NCBI RefSeq assembly: GCF_000468095.1
Contig: NZ_ASZC01000018.1
Location: 104,651 to 168,650, forward strand
Direction of reading: 5' to 3'
Length of the DNA: 64,000 nucleotides
Source: Pantoea sp. AS-PWVM4
Lineage (GTDB): Bacteria > Pseudomonadota > Gammaproteobacteria > Enterobacterales > Enterobacteriaceae
Shown piece by piece: positions 39,555 to 48,216 of this stretch. Below the pieces are notes generated by a model. That model saw nothing but the letters and a program-made list of their open reading frames with translations. It had not been told where the DNA came from and made no database searches. Each line of letters opens with the position of its first letter. Position 1 is the first letter of the stretch. Made by a program: the position numbers and the translations under genes.

Positions 39555-40819
39555 TCAAGAACTATCACCCCCTTCAGCGGCTGGAAATTATCTACCAGGG
39601 CTGGGGTGAACACTTCCCACTGGGCATTCTGGCGGCAGGCCGGGATCGCGGCCAGTGGTTGTTTGAATACTCGCCCGAGGGTATCGAACGCGGCCTTGAA
39701 TTGTCACCGCTGCTGCATCCGCCGGTCAGCACCACTTATGCCGACTTTGAACGACATCAGGAGGGTATCCCCGGTTTTATTGCCGACTCATTACCCGATG
39801 GCTGGGGCCGGTTACTGATGGATCGTCTGTTACGGCGTAATGATATCGAACCAGCGGCCTTGTCGGTGTTGGATCGACTGGCAATGTTAGGTGATAACAC
39901 GATGGGCGCCCTCACCTATCGACCGCTGCTCGATATGCCTGAGCAGGACAACCCGCATCAGCATATTGATGACCTGATCGTTCTGGCCAGTCAGATCCAG
40001 ATTGAAGTCGCCGGCCAGGACTCAGAGGTACTGCCAGAGCTGGTGAGGCTGGGTGGTTCACCACACGGCGCGCGTCCCAAGGTACTGGTGGAGTTCGATG
40101 CCGCAACTGGCCGTATTGCCGCACAACCCTTCGCGGGTAGTCATCCCTGGCTGATAAAGTTCCCCGCGGCTCAGGAAGGGGTATGGGTGTGTGCGCTGGA
40201 GGAGGTGTATGCCCGGCTGGCACGGCAGGCTGGCATTAATTTTCCTGACAGCCGCTGGTTTGATTTGGGTAACGGTTTATCTGCTTTCGGAGTGAAACGC
40301 TTTGATCGTCAGGCAGGCATGCGAGTGCCAGTGCTGAGTATGGCGGGAGCATTGCAGGCTGATTTCCGCCTCCCCTGTCTCGACTACAGCGATATCTTGC
40401 AGGCAACGGGAATGATCACCCGTTCAAGGGTGGAACGGGAAATCCAGGCGCGCCGGATGGTTTTCAATGTTCTGATGAACAACCAGGATGATCACGCTAA
40501 AAACTTCGCCTTTATCCTGAATCAGCAAGATGAGTGGCAGGTTTCCCCCGCCTACGACCTGACCTTACAAATGGGGCCGGGCGGCCAGCATCAGACGTCG
40601 GTGGCGGGTTATGGCCGCGATATCAGCCGCAAAGCCTTATTAAAAGCGGCGGCATCCGCAGATATTGCGGGCAAGACGCTGAATCGTATCATTGAAGAGG
40701 TGAGCGACGTGGCCGCAATGTTTGTACACACGGCGCAGGCGTTGGGCGATGCAATCCCTGCCAACGTGATTAAAGCCACTGCGGATAAAATCAACGCCAA
40801 TATCAGCGCGCTGGATTAA
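39551..40819 (+). CDS. hipA: HipA-family serine/threonine kinase toxin
   Basis: 422 residues. N-subdomain then kinase core: LGGSPHGARPKVLV forms the phosphate-binding loop, PWLIKFPAA has the ATP Lys, NNQDDHAKNFAF the catalytic Asp-His-Asn set, and PAYDLTLQ the metal Asp. HipA phosphorylates glutamyl-tRNA synthetase in E. coli; related toxins hit other synthetases, so the target is open. All catalytic residues are present, so it is predicted active. Neighbouring hok D could reflect clustering of toxin-antitoxin modules. Confidence 0.87.
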   Translation: MIKNYHPLQRLEIIYQGWGEHFPLGILAAGRDRGQWLFEYSPEGIERGLELSPLLHPPVSTTYADFERHQEGIPGFIADSLPDGWGRLLMDRLLRRNDIEPAALSVLDRLAMLGDNTMGALTYRPLLDMPEQDNPHQHIDDLIVLASQIQIEVAGQDSEVLPELVRLGGSPHGARPKVLVEFDAATGRIAAQPFAGSHPWLIKFPAAQEGVWVCALEEVYARLARQAGINFPDSRWFDLGNGLSAFGVKRFDRQAGMRVPVLSMAGALQADFRLPCLDYSDILQATGMITRSRVEREIQARRMVFNVLMNNQDDHAKNFAFILNQQDEWQVSPAYDLTLQMGPGGQHQTSVAGYGRDISRKALLKAAASADIAGKTLNRIIEEVSDVAAMFVHTAQALGDAIPANVIKATADKINANISALD

Positions 40820-40869
40820 TAATGAACACTTCCCGACTTAGCATAAAAATAATAACGCACGTCGAGTGA

Positions 40870-41517
40870 TTAACAGATCACCATGCGAGTCGGGGTTATT
40901 TCACTCGAAATACATTCTGCCATCGAATAAGCCGCCCAGTTATTTTTTCCTGTCACAGAGGCAACATAATCTTCTGTGTTGAAATTAATAACCGATGTTT
41001 CGATGCCAAATGTGGAAAGATCATGCGTCAGTGATGAAAAAAGACTCTCCACTCCCTTGCTGATAGCATAATTCACCGACCTGTCTGACGGCGATTTTTT
41101 ATCATGGGAAGAAGATACCAGGATGAGTCTACCCTCATTTTTATATCGGAAGTACGGAATAATTTCACGTATCAGCAAGATCGGATTGGTTAATCCGAAG
41201 CTGACAGAGGATATAATTTCATCAGCTGACATATCCTCCACCGATTTTGTTAATAAGGTGTTGTCGCACAATATCACCCCATCGACACTGGAAAAATCGT
41301 CAATAACAGACTGAAGGTATGAGGCGATTCCCCGGCTATCGTTTCGTGCGATCTCCACCCCAACAAATTGGTTTGGGAACCGGGACGTCAGGTCGGCAAC
41401 TTTAATATAATCTTCAACAATAGCAGAGACATAGCATCCATTCTGCAATAACTGCACAACAATTTCTTTACCCAGCCCGGACTCCGCGCCAGTAACGATC
41501 CATTTCATCTTTTTCAT
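40870..41517 (-). CDS. Short-chain dehydrogenase, AT-rich
   Basis: 215 residues. Cofactor loop TGAESGLGKE, catalytic Ser in ILVSSSHDKKS and NYAISK (YxxxK). The NNAG motif is changed to LCDNT, and the C-terminus is short for the family. No operon partner. Base composition is lower in GC than its neighbours, suggesting transfer. Substrate unknown. Confidence 0.78.
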   Translation of the reverse strand: MKKMKWIVTGAESGLGKEIVVQLLQNGCYVSAIVEDYIKVADLTSRFPNQFVGVEIARNDSRGIASYLQSVIDDFSSVDGVILCDNTLLTKSVEDMSADEIISSVSFGLTNPILLIREIIPYFRYKNEGRLILVSSSHDKKSPSDRSVNYAISKGVESLFSSLTHDLSTFGIETSVINFNTEDYVASVTGKNNWAAYSMAECISSEITPTRMVIC

Positions 41518-41524
41518 CTGTCAC

Positions 41525-41771
41525 ATTGCCATCATCACACCCGGCATTGGTGTGGACTTATTAGACTAATAACACAACTGCGGGCGGTTTTAATTTACCA
41601 AACTGTGCTAAGCCGTGATCAACTGCACATCAATAGAACTATTTTACCTAATTGTGCGGATTTTCCTTACATAGATTTACTGAGCAGAAAATGAATGTTA
41701 CATACCATCACTGAGGAAATAAGTTCCCGCATTACTAAATATTACAAGCAGTGGTTTTTTCGAGGAATAAA
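41525..41771. other. Porin promoter region
   Basis: About 250 AT-rich bases between the divergent SDR and porin genes. OmpR-type sites would be expected but were not resolved by eye. AGGAATAAA precedes the porin ATG. Confidence 0.45.
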
Positions 41772-42899
41772 ATGAGCAAGCACATTAAAAAGCTATCCTT
41801 AGTGGTGGCAGGCCTGATCATGGCCAACGCATCACATGCAGCGGAAGTTTATAACAAAGATGGTAACAAATTAGATATTAACGGCATGGTAGTGGGTGAA
41901 AATTATATCACCAACGATCAAAGCCAGAATGGTGACCAATCGTACATGCGTTTTGGTTTCCGTGGTGAAACGCAAATTACTGACCAGCTGACCGGTTACG
42001 GATTCTGGCAGGCGCAGTGGAATTTGAATCAGGCGGAAAACGAATCCGACTCGATGTATACCCGTAAAGGTTTCGCCGGTGTTAAATATGGCGACTACGG
42101 TTCGTTCGATTACGGTCGTAACTCTGGCGTGATGTACGATGCTCTGAGCTACACCGATATGCAGCCTGAGTTCGACGGCATGACCTATAACTCAGACACC
42201 TTCCTGTTCAACCGTGGCAATGGTATGGCGACCTACCGCAACACCAACTTCTTCGGTCTAGTGGATGGTCTGAAGTTCGCGCTGCAATATCAGGGCAAAA
42301 ACGACGGTGGCGGCGAGCCAGGCGTACGTGATGTGCTGCGTCAGAATGGTGACGGTTACGGCATGTCAGCATCTTATGACATTGGCGCAGGCTTCAGTCT
42401 GGCCGGTGCGTTCATGAGTGCCGACCGTACCAACGAGCAAAACAGCGTGACCAGCGGCATTATGGGCCACGGTACCCGCGCAGAAGCCTACACCACTGCG
42501 TTGAAATACGATGCGAACAACATCTACCTGGCCTTTATGTACACCAAAGCCTACAACGCCTCACGTTTCGGCTCCAGCTCAGGCGGTGCTTACGGTTATG
42601 CCAACCAGTCTGACCTGTTCGAAGCCTATGCGGGCTACACCTTCGACTTCGGTCTGGTGCCATTTGTGGGATATAACCAGACCCGTGCCAAAGACCTTGG
42701 TGCTTCCGGCGATGGCAACACCTATGGCAGCCAGGATCTGGTTAAATTTATCGACATCGGTGCGACCTATAATTTCAACAAGAACATGAACGCTTATGTT
42801 GATTACAAGATCAACCTGATCGACAGCAGCGAGTTCACTGAATCCGCCGGGATCAGCACCGACGATGTTGTGGCCGTGGGCCTTGTTTATCAGTTCTGA
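41772..42899 (+). CDS. OmpC/OmpF/PhoE-class trimeric porin
   Basis: 375 residues. Signal [23 protein letters not shown]; the mature protein starts [19 protein letters not shown]. Typical beta strands ([38 protein letters not shown]) and final GLVYQF, with the terminal Phe needed for BAM recognition. Loop 3 carries [13 protein letters not shown] where PEFGGD-type sequence is common, so the pore constriction may differ. A clear terminator follows. Confidence 0.92.
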   Translation: MSKHIKKLSLVVAGLIMANASHAAEVYNKDGNKLDINGMVVGENYITNDQSQNGDQSYMRFGFRGETQITDQLTGYGFWQAQWNLNQAENESDSMYTRKGFAGVKYGDYGSFDYGRNSGVMYDALSYTDMQPEFDGMTYNSDTFLFNRGNGMATYRNTNFFGLVDGLKFALQYQGKNDGGGEPGVRDVLRQNGDGYGMSASYDIGAGFSLAGAFMSADRTNEQNSVTSGIMGHGTRAEAYTTALKYDANNIYLAFMYTKAYNASRFGSSSGGAYGYANQSDLFEAYAGYTFDFGLVPFVGYNQTRAKDLGASGDGNTYGSQDLVKFIDIGATYNFNKNMNAYVDYKINLIDSSEFTESAGISTDDVVAVGLVYQF

Positions 42900-42922
42900 T
42901 GCGTTAATGCTTTACTGATAAT

Positions 42923-42957
42923 AAAATCCGGGAACATGGCGTTTCCGGATTTTTTTT
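42923..42957 (+). terminator. Rho-independent terminator of the porin gene
   Basis: AAATCCGG-loop-CCGGATTT with an internal GAAC/GTTT extension, followed by a run of T. A textbook intrinsic terminator 24 bases past the stop. Confidence 0.9.
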
Positions 42958-42962
42958 GAATC

Positions 42963-43733
42963 TCATGGAAAGTATTTGTCTACCAAGGCATACAGGATAG
43001 CGGCAGTTTCCGCATCAACGATTCCTTGATAATTTTTCTGACGAAAGTGAAGCTGGAATGCCCGAATCAGATTGCGGTAGCCACTTTCTGTCCCTGTCAC
43101 CGCAGTGTCATAGCCATATTTACTCAGTTTGGCAATGATGTCTGCTTTGGCCGGAAGCGCACTCAAGAACTGCGTCTGATAACGTAATTGCGTCGCATCA
43201 TCGTACCATGCGCCAATACCGGCATCATAAAGCGCTTTCCACGGGAATGCGGCCCCCGGATCGCTTTTTCTCCCGGGTGAAATGTCACTGTGTCCAATAA
43301 TATGGGTAGGGACTATATCGGGATAACGCAGGAGGATATTCGCGGCAAGTTGCTTAATCGCTTCGGTCTGAACAGGATTATAAGGTGGGAATATCTGTAC
43401 GCCATTATTATCCTGCGCTAAATTAACAATCTCAATGCCTAGTGAGGTATCATTTAAATTACTGCGCCCTGCCCATGTACTGATTCCGGCATGCCATGCA
43501 CGTTCATTTTCATCGACCAGATTAAAAATACGCATATCCTTAAAGCCCGCAGCAATATAGCTTTTATCCAGGGGATCAGGGACGAGATAATGCGCACTGA
43601 CGGAAGAACCGGTCAGGGCGTTGATTGACGCTTTAAAATCAATGGCGGTGTAATGAAAAACCAGGAAGCGAACCCGCCGGTTAAACCCTTTGACCGAGCG
43701 ATAACTATTATAATCAATCTGGTACATAAACAA
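42963..43733 (-). CDS. N-acetylmuramoyl-L-alanine amidase (Amidase_2, AmiD-like) without signal peptide
   Basis: 256 residues (or 254 from the second Met). Amidase_2 domain with zinc His in FLVFHYTAIDF, then THIIGHSDISPGRKSDPG supplying the second His and the Asp. A C-terminal peptidoglycan-binding domain follows (LSKYGYDTAVTG.., NLIRAFQLHFRQ). It cleaves the lactyl-amide bond of muropeptides. E. coli AmiD is an outer-membrane lipoprotein; this one has no lipobox or signal. It is either cytoplasmic recycling or delivered by another route. A small periplasmic protein is encoded 50 bases upstream on the same strand. Confidence 0.87.
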   Translation of the reverse strand: MFMYQIDYNSYRSVKGFNRRVRFLVFHYTAIDFKASINALTGSSVSAHYLVPDPLDKSYIAAGFKDMRIFNLVDENERAWHAGISTWAGRSNLNDTSLGIEIVNLAQDNNGVQIFPPYNPVQTEAIKQLAANILLRYPDIVPTHIIGHSDISPGRKSDPGAAFPWKALYDAGIGAWYDDATQLRYQTQFLSALPAKADIIAKLSKYGYDTAVTGTESGYRNLIRAFQLHFRQKNYQGIVDAETAAILYALVDKYFP

Positions 43734-43782
43734 TGCCTCTCTTGGCGATGAAATCCACGTTTAGCCTGATAAGATCGACGAC

Positions 43783-44106
43783 TTATCGCACTTTGCTGGC
43801 CTTGCCGTCAGGCTCTGTACCGGACTTAGAAAGAATCTCAAATTCCTCTCCCTGCATGTGCATGACTTCACCTGAGGAGAAGGTTAATAACACCCTGACC
43901 TTCCCCTTAAAATAAGTCTTGTTCTCCTCGGTGTTGCTTTCCTGATGCTCAGCAGAGATGTCTATTTTTGTCGCTACAGGCACATCAAAAGAGGCTACTG
44001 ATTTTCCATGACTCATGACATATATCGTCGCTGGCAACGTATTCGCCAGTGTTGACTGGCTAAATAAAACCAAAGCCATGATTATTGATTTTTTATAAAT
44101 CTTCAT
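43783..44106 (-). CDS. Small periplasmic protein of unknown function
   Basis: 107 residues from the ATG at 44106 (MKIYKKSIIMALVLFSQSTLA, a Sec signal). The mature part is a beta-rich domain of about 87 residues (ATIYVMSHGKSVASFDVP; TYFKGKVRVLLTFSSGEVMHM). No Cys, no lipobox, no known family. Same strand as and just upstream of the amidase gene, AT-rich. Immunity to the amidase is a possibility, not shown. Confidence 0.68.
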   Translation of the reverse strand: MKIYKKSIIMALVLFSQSTLANTLPATIYVMSHGKSVASFDVPVATKIDISAEHQESNTEENKTYFKGKVRVLLTFSSGEVMHMQGEEFEILSKSGTEPDGKASKVR

Positions 44107-44268
44107 CACATTATCCCTCACGTAAAGAAAACGCCACTAAGGTATTATCTTTTATCATCCGTTTCAGGATTTAAATGTAAATTCACGATTAAATACAATA
44201 AACTTACGATCTCAGGCAGGATTTATTTGATATTTTCCTGAAAAAAAAGAATTTCATGACTTTTTTTG

Positions 44269-44298
44269 CAAAAAAAAAGCCGCCTGATAAGGCGGCCT
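44269..44298 (-). terminator. Rho-independent terminator of the DUF1471 gene
   Basis: On the minus strand: GCCGCC-TTATCA-GGCGGC followed by nine T. It is 19 bases past the stop at 44317. Confidence 0.92.
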
Positions 44299-44316
44299 TG
44301 TTGGTACTGCGTTTTA

Positions 44317-44532
44317 TTATTTGTACAATTCTGCGGTCATATGAACGCGGTTATTGGTGTTGGCTTCAGTAATTTTGTACTGATCACCATGCTGTGCTGC
44401 CTGAGCGGCGATTTGCGCTTCAGCACCGTCCAGGGTATCGGCGGTGACAGAAACGCTCTGCGCGAAGCTGGCAAATGACATCAGGGAAAGAGCGGCTACA
44501 GCGGCGATTGACAGTGCTTTGATAGTTTTCAT
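44317..44532 (-). CDS. DUF1471 (YhcN/BhsA/McbA-type) small periplasmic stress protein
   Basis: 71 residues. Signal MKTIKALSIAAVAALSLMSFASFA, then QSVSVTADTLDGAEAQIAAQAAQHG, QYKITEANTNNRVHMTAELYK, a short DUF1471 fold. Family members are induced by acid, peroxide, copper or surface contact and affect biofilm. The strong terminator and own upstream AT-rich region suggest independent expression, not fec membership. Confidence 0.88.
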   Translation of the reverse strand: MKTIKALSIAAVAALSLMSFASFAQSVSVTADTLDGAEAQIAAQAAQHGDQYKITEANTNNRVHMTAELYK

Positions 44533-44643
44533 GGTCTTAATCCTTAATTTGTTTGTTTGGAAGGCTGTGTGCCTTCGATGAAAGTAATAATAACCATAGT
44601 TATCGTTTCAATATTGATAATTAGTGCGGTTATCGTGATCATG

Positions 44644-45417
44644 CTAATTATCATAATGCACGCACATTAACGCGCCGCTGAGTGGTTCGGGCACCACTGC
44701 TACATCTACCTGGAACACACGCTTGAGGATCCCTGGCTGGAGTACCTGCGCCGGCGTTCCCTGGGTGACCAGCGCACCTTGTGCTAACAGCACCAACTGG
44801 TCGCAATAGCGGCTGGCCTGATTGAGGTCATGCAGCACCGTAACCACCGTTTTGCCCTGTGCCTTTAATTCTCCCATCAGTTTCATCAGTTCGATCTGAT
44901 GATTGATATCCAGCCAGGTGGTTGGCTCATCCAGCAGCACAATTGGCGTATCCTGCGCTAACAACATCGCCAGGAACACCCGCTGGCGTTGTCCACCGGA
45001 TAAATCGCTGACCCGCTGCGGTGCCAGATGATCCACCCCCATCCGTTCCATCGCGACCTGCACCTGCGCCCTATCCTGTACCGATAACCGCCCCCATAAC
45101 GGCAGCCAGGGATGGCGACCATAAGCCACTAACTCGGCTACGCTAACCCCTTCTGGCGTCAGATGCTGTTGTGGCAGCAATGCCAGATGCCGTGCCAGTT
45201 GCCGCGCGGAGAAGCGCGCCAGGGGTTGATCCCCAACCAACACCTCTCCCTGGCTGGGGACCAACAGACGCGCCAGCGATTTTAATAATGTCGACTTACC
45301 ACAGCCATTCGGTCCCAGCAGCGCAGTGACTTGCCCGACGGGAAAGCTGACGCTGACATCCTGCAAAACGCGCTTGCCCACGTAGCCCGCAGTCAGATTC
45401 TCAACCCTCAGTTGCAT
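44644..45417 (-). CDS. fecE: Ferric citrate ABC ATPase FecE
   Basis: 257 residues: GPNGCGKST, LALLPQQHLTPEG, LSGGQRQR, IVLLDEPTTWLDINHQ and the HDLNQA H-loop, as in FecE/FepC. Last gene of the operon; its start abuts the fecD stop. It drives ferric citrate import through FecCD. Confidence 0.92.
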   Translation of the reverse strand: MQLRVENLTAGYVGKRVLQDVSVSFPVGQVTALLGPNGCGKSTLLKSLARLLVPSQGEVLVGDQPLARFSARQLARHLALLPQQHLTPEGVSVAELVAYGRHPWLPLWGRLSVQDRAQVQVAMERMGVDHLAPQRVSDLSGGQRQRVFLAMLLAQDTPIVLLDEPTTWLDINHQIELMKLMGELKAQGKTVVTVLHDLNQASRYCDQLVLLAQGALVTQGTPAQVLQPGILKRVFQVDVAVVPEPLSGALMCVHYDN

Positions 45418-46374
45418 CTATCGTGTCCTGATTAACAGCCAGAAGAACCACGGAGCGCCGATTAAGGCGGTGATCATACCGGCTGGCAGCTCCATCGGTG
45501 GCGACACAGTGCGCGCCAGCACATCGGCCAGCAGCAACACCAGTGCGCCCAGTAATGCGGAAAACGGCAGCAGGCGGGCATGGCGTCCCCCTACCAGACG
45601 GCGCACCAGATGCGGCACCACCAGGCTAATAAAGCTGATCGGTCCACACACCGCGACTGCCAGTGCCGCCAGTGCGACGCCAACCAGCAACACGCCGCGT
45701 TGAAAAGGGTGTAACGACACGCCAAGGGTCGCCGCACGCTCATCCCCCAGCGCCAGCAGGTCGAGATCGCGGCAGAACGCCAGACTCATCAGCAGCAACA
45801 CCGGCAACGGTAACGCCAGCAGCACCATCTGCCAGTCACGCCCCCACAGGCTGCCGGTCAGCCACAGTAGCGCGGTGTTGACATCCTGTGGCCGTGATAA
45901 CAACAGATAATCGGTGACGCTGGCAAAGCAGGCGGCAAGCGCCACCCCCACCACCGCCAGCCGCAGCGGCGAGGCAGTGCCGGTCAGCCAGTGCAGCATG
46001 ACCAGCGCAGCGCAGCCACCGGCAAACGCTATCAGCGGCAGCCACACCAGCGGTAAGGCGGGCAACAGCAGCAGCGCCAGTAAAGACGCGAGGCTGGCGG
46101 CATGATTGACGCCAAGAATATCCGGTGAGGCCAGCGGATTACGGATGATGCCCTGGACCAGCACGCCGGAAACCGCCAGCGCCGCCCCCACCAGCAACGC
46201 CAGTACTACCCGAGGCAGACGGTACTCCATCACCACGAAATGCGCCTCGCTGCTCACTTGCCAGGCGCTCCACAGCGTTGACCAGGCGAATGACTGCACG
46301 CCGAGCTTCAGGCTGACCACCACGCTGATCGTCAACAACAGCAACAACAGCGGTAACAGATAGCGTGTCGACAT
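45418..46374 (-). CDS. fecD: Ferric citrate permease FecD
   Basis: 318 residues, BtuC/FecCD family with about ten hydrophobic segments. LALLVGAALAVSGVLVQGIIRNPLASPDILGVNHAA is the family signature and GDERAATLGVSL the cytoplasmic loop. Pairs with FecC as a heterodimer. Start overlaps the fecC stop. Confidence 0.92.
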   Translation of the reverse strand: MSTRYLLPLLLLLLTISVVVSLKLGVQSFAWSTLWSAWQVSSEAHFVVMEYRLPRVVLALLVGAALAVSGVLVQGIIRNPLASPDILGVNHAASLASLLALLLLPALPLVWLPLIAFAGGCAALVMLHWLTGTASPLRLAVVGVALAACFASVTDYLLLSRPQDVNTALLWLTGSLWGRDWQMVLLALPLPVLLLMSLAFCRDLDLLALGDERAATLGVSLHPFQRGVLLVGVALAALAVAVCGPISFISLVVPHLVRRLVGGRHARLLPFSALLGALVLLLADVLARTVSPPMELPAGMITALIGAPWFFWLLIRTR

Positions 46375-47339
46375 CAGCGTTGCCTCCTTGCCAGCCAGAC
46401 AAAACCGGGCGCACCGACCAGCGCCAGCACCACTCCGGCGGGGAGTTCACCGGGCCATGCCAGCCCGCGCGCCACGATATCTGCCGACAGCAGCAGCGTG
46501 GCCCCCAGCACCATTGCCATCGGTAGCATGACGCGCAGATCGTGCCCGATCCACGCGCGCGCCAGATGTGGCACCAGCAAGCCAATAAACCCCAGCGGTC
46601 CTGCCACGCTGACGCAAGCACCGACCAACAGCAGCAGCGCGATACTCAACCCACCGCGTACCACGCCAATATTGACGCCGAGGCTGTGCGCCGCGCTGTC
46701 ACCCATAGCCAGCACGTTGAGCGCACGCGTCTGGGTCAATACCAGCGGGATAATCACCACCATCACCGGTAACAATTGCCACACCTCCTGCCAGCGCGCA
46801 TGACCAATTCCCCCGGCTAACCAGGTCAGAATGCCGTAGGCATGATCTTCCGCCAGCAGCAACACAATGCGGGTCATTGCCATGCAGAAAGCGGATAACG
46901 CGATACCGGCGAGGATCAGCCGCTGCCGCTCGCGTGTGCCTGCCGCCAGGGTGACGCACAGCCAGCTAAGTGCGCCGCCACAGGCAGCAATCAACGCCAT
47001 TGGATAGCCCTCCAGCTTCACCGGTGCAAAGGCCGACACCAGGGCGATGGCTAACGCCGCGCCGCTGTTGATCCCTAACACCGACGGCGAGGCCAGCGGA
47101 TTATGGGTCAGCGCCTGCAACAATCCCCCGGCCAGTGCCAGCGCCGCACCTAACAGCACCGCCACCAGCGCACGCGGCAAGCGCAGATTGAATACCAACG
47201 CCTCACCGATGCTGCCAGGCGGCCCCGGCCACAACGCATGCAGTGCCGACTGCGGTGCAATCGGCACGGACGAGAAGCTGGTCAGACTAAACCAGAAGGC
47301 GCAGAGCAGCAGCGCCAGGCTCAGGAACCAACGGGTCAT
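46374..47339 (-). CDS. fecC: Ferric citrate permease FecC
   Basis: 321 residues, FecCD family. LVAVLLGAALALAGGLLQALTHNPLASPSVLGINSGAA and GDSAAHSLGVNIG mark the same loops as in FecD. Overlaps fecB by 4 bases. Order fecBCDE is as in E. coli. Confidence 0.92.
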   Translation of the reverse strand: MTRWFLSLALLLCAFWFSLTSFSSVPIAPQSALHALWPGPPGSIGEALVFNLRLPRALVAVLLGAALALAGGLLQALTHNPLASPSVLGINSGAALAIALVSAFAPVKLEGYPMALIAACGGALSWLCVTLAAGTRERQRLILAGIALSAFCMAMTRIVLLLAEDHAYGILTWLAGGIGHARWQEVWQLLPVMVVIIPLVLTQTRALNVLAMGDSAAHSLGVNIGVVRGGLSIALLLLVGACVSVAGPLGFIGLLVPHLARAWIGHDLRVMLPMAMVLGATLLLSADIVARGLAWPGELPAGVVLALVGAPGFVWLARRQR

Positions 47340-48202
47340 GGCGCAAATAAGGTGACAGCGTCACGCGCAATTTTTTCCGCGGCGAACAAGCCACGCATCC
47401 GCGCCCAACTGTTGCTGTCGACGGCACGCACATGATGCTGCTGCGCCGCACTCAACATCCCCCACAGCGGATCGGCTTCCCAGCGCTTCACAATACTTTC
47501 CTGGCGATAGTGCGCCACCAGCAGCCAGTCCGGGTTCTGGGCCAGCAGGTTTTCGAGACCAATCGGCGTCATCGCCGCGCCATTAATCGGATCCGGCACC
47601 GTCAGCCCCAGCTCAGCCAGCACCCCGCCGGTGTAGCTGTCGCGCGAATGCAGCGTGAACTGATTTTCCCGCGAGGTGCCGAACAGCACCCGCGCCCCCT
47701 GTGGTAACAGTTTGGCCGCCTCAGCGATACGTTGCCGGTGCGACGCCAGGCGTTTTTGCATCTCGGCTTTTTTACCCACCACCTCGCCAATGATGGCGGC
47801 GGATTGCAGATTTTCTGCGTATGTTTCATTGCGCGACTGAAGCAACAACACCGGGGCGATACGCTGCAACGCGCCATAGATTGTGGTATGACGGCTGCTG
47901 TCGGCGATGATCAGATCCGGGTGCAGGCTGCTGATGGCCTCCAGGCTGGGCTGCCCGCGCAGCCCGACCGATTGCCAGGGTTGGAGGTGCTCACGCACCT
48001 CCGGCAGCAAACGTTGCGGATCGTTATCATCAGCAATCCCCACCGGACTGATATCCACCGCCGCCAACGCATCCGCAAACGACAGTTCCAGCACCACAAT
48101 CCGTTGCGGTGTCTGGTTGAGGGTAAAGGTACCGTGCTGATCCTGCACCGTCACCGCGCTGGCCTGTCCCATCAACGCCAGCAGCAATAAAAAAACGCGC
48201 AT
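47336..48202 (-). CDS. fecB: Periplasmic ferric-citrate-binding protein FecB
   Basis: 288 residues. Short signal MRVFLLLLALMGQASA, then VTVQDQHGTFTLNQTPQRIVVLELSFADALAAV, the cluster 8 siderophore-binding start. SVGLRGQPSLEAISSLHPDLII and the C-terminal lobe fit FecB. Shuttles ferric citrate from FecA to FecCD. Confidence 0.92.
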   Translation of the reverse strand: MRVFLLLLALMGQASAVTVQDQHGTFTLNQTPQRIVVLELSFADALAAVDISPVGIADDNDPQRLLPEVREHLQPWQSVGLRGQPSLEAISSLHPDLIIADSSRHTTIYGALQRIAPVLLLQSRNETYAENLQSAAIIGEVVGKKAEMQKRLASHRQRIAEAAKLLPQGARVLFGTSRENQFTLHSRDSYTGGVLAELGLTVPDPINGAAMTPIGLENLLAQNPDWLLVAHYRQESIVKRWEADPLWGMLSAAQQHHVRAVDSNSWARMRGLFAAEKIARDAVTLFAP

Positions 48203-48216
48203 GGAGACGTCTCCCG

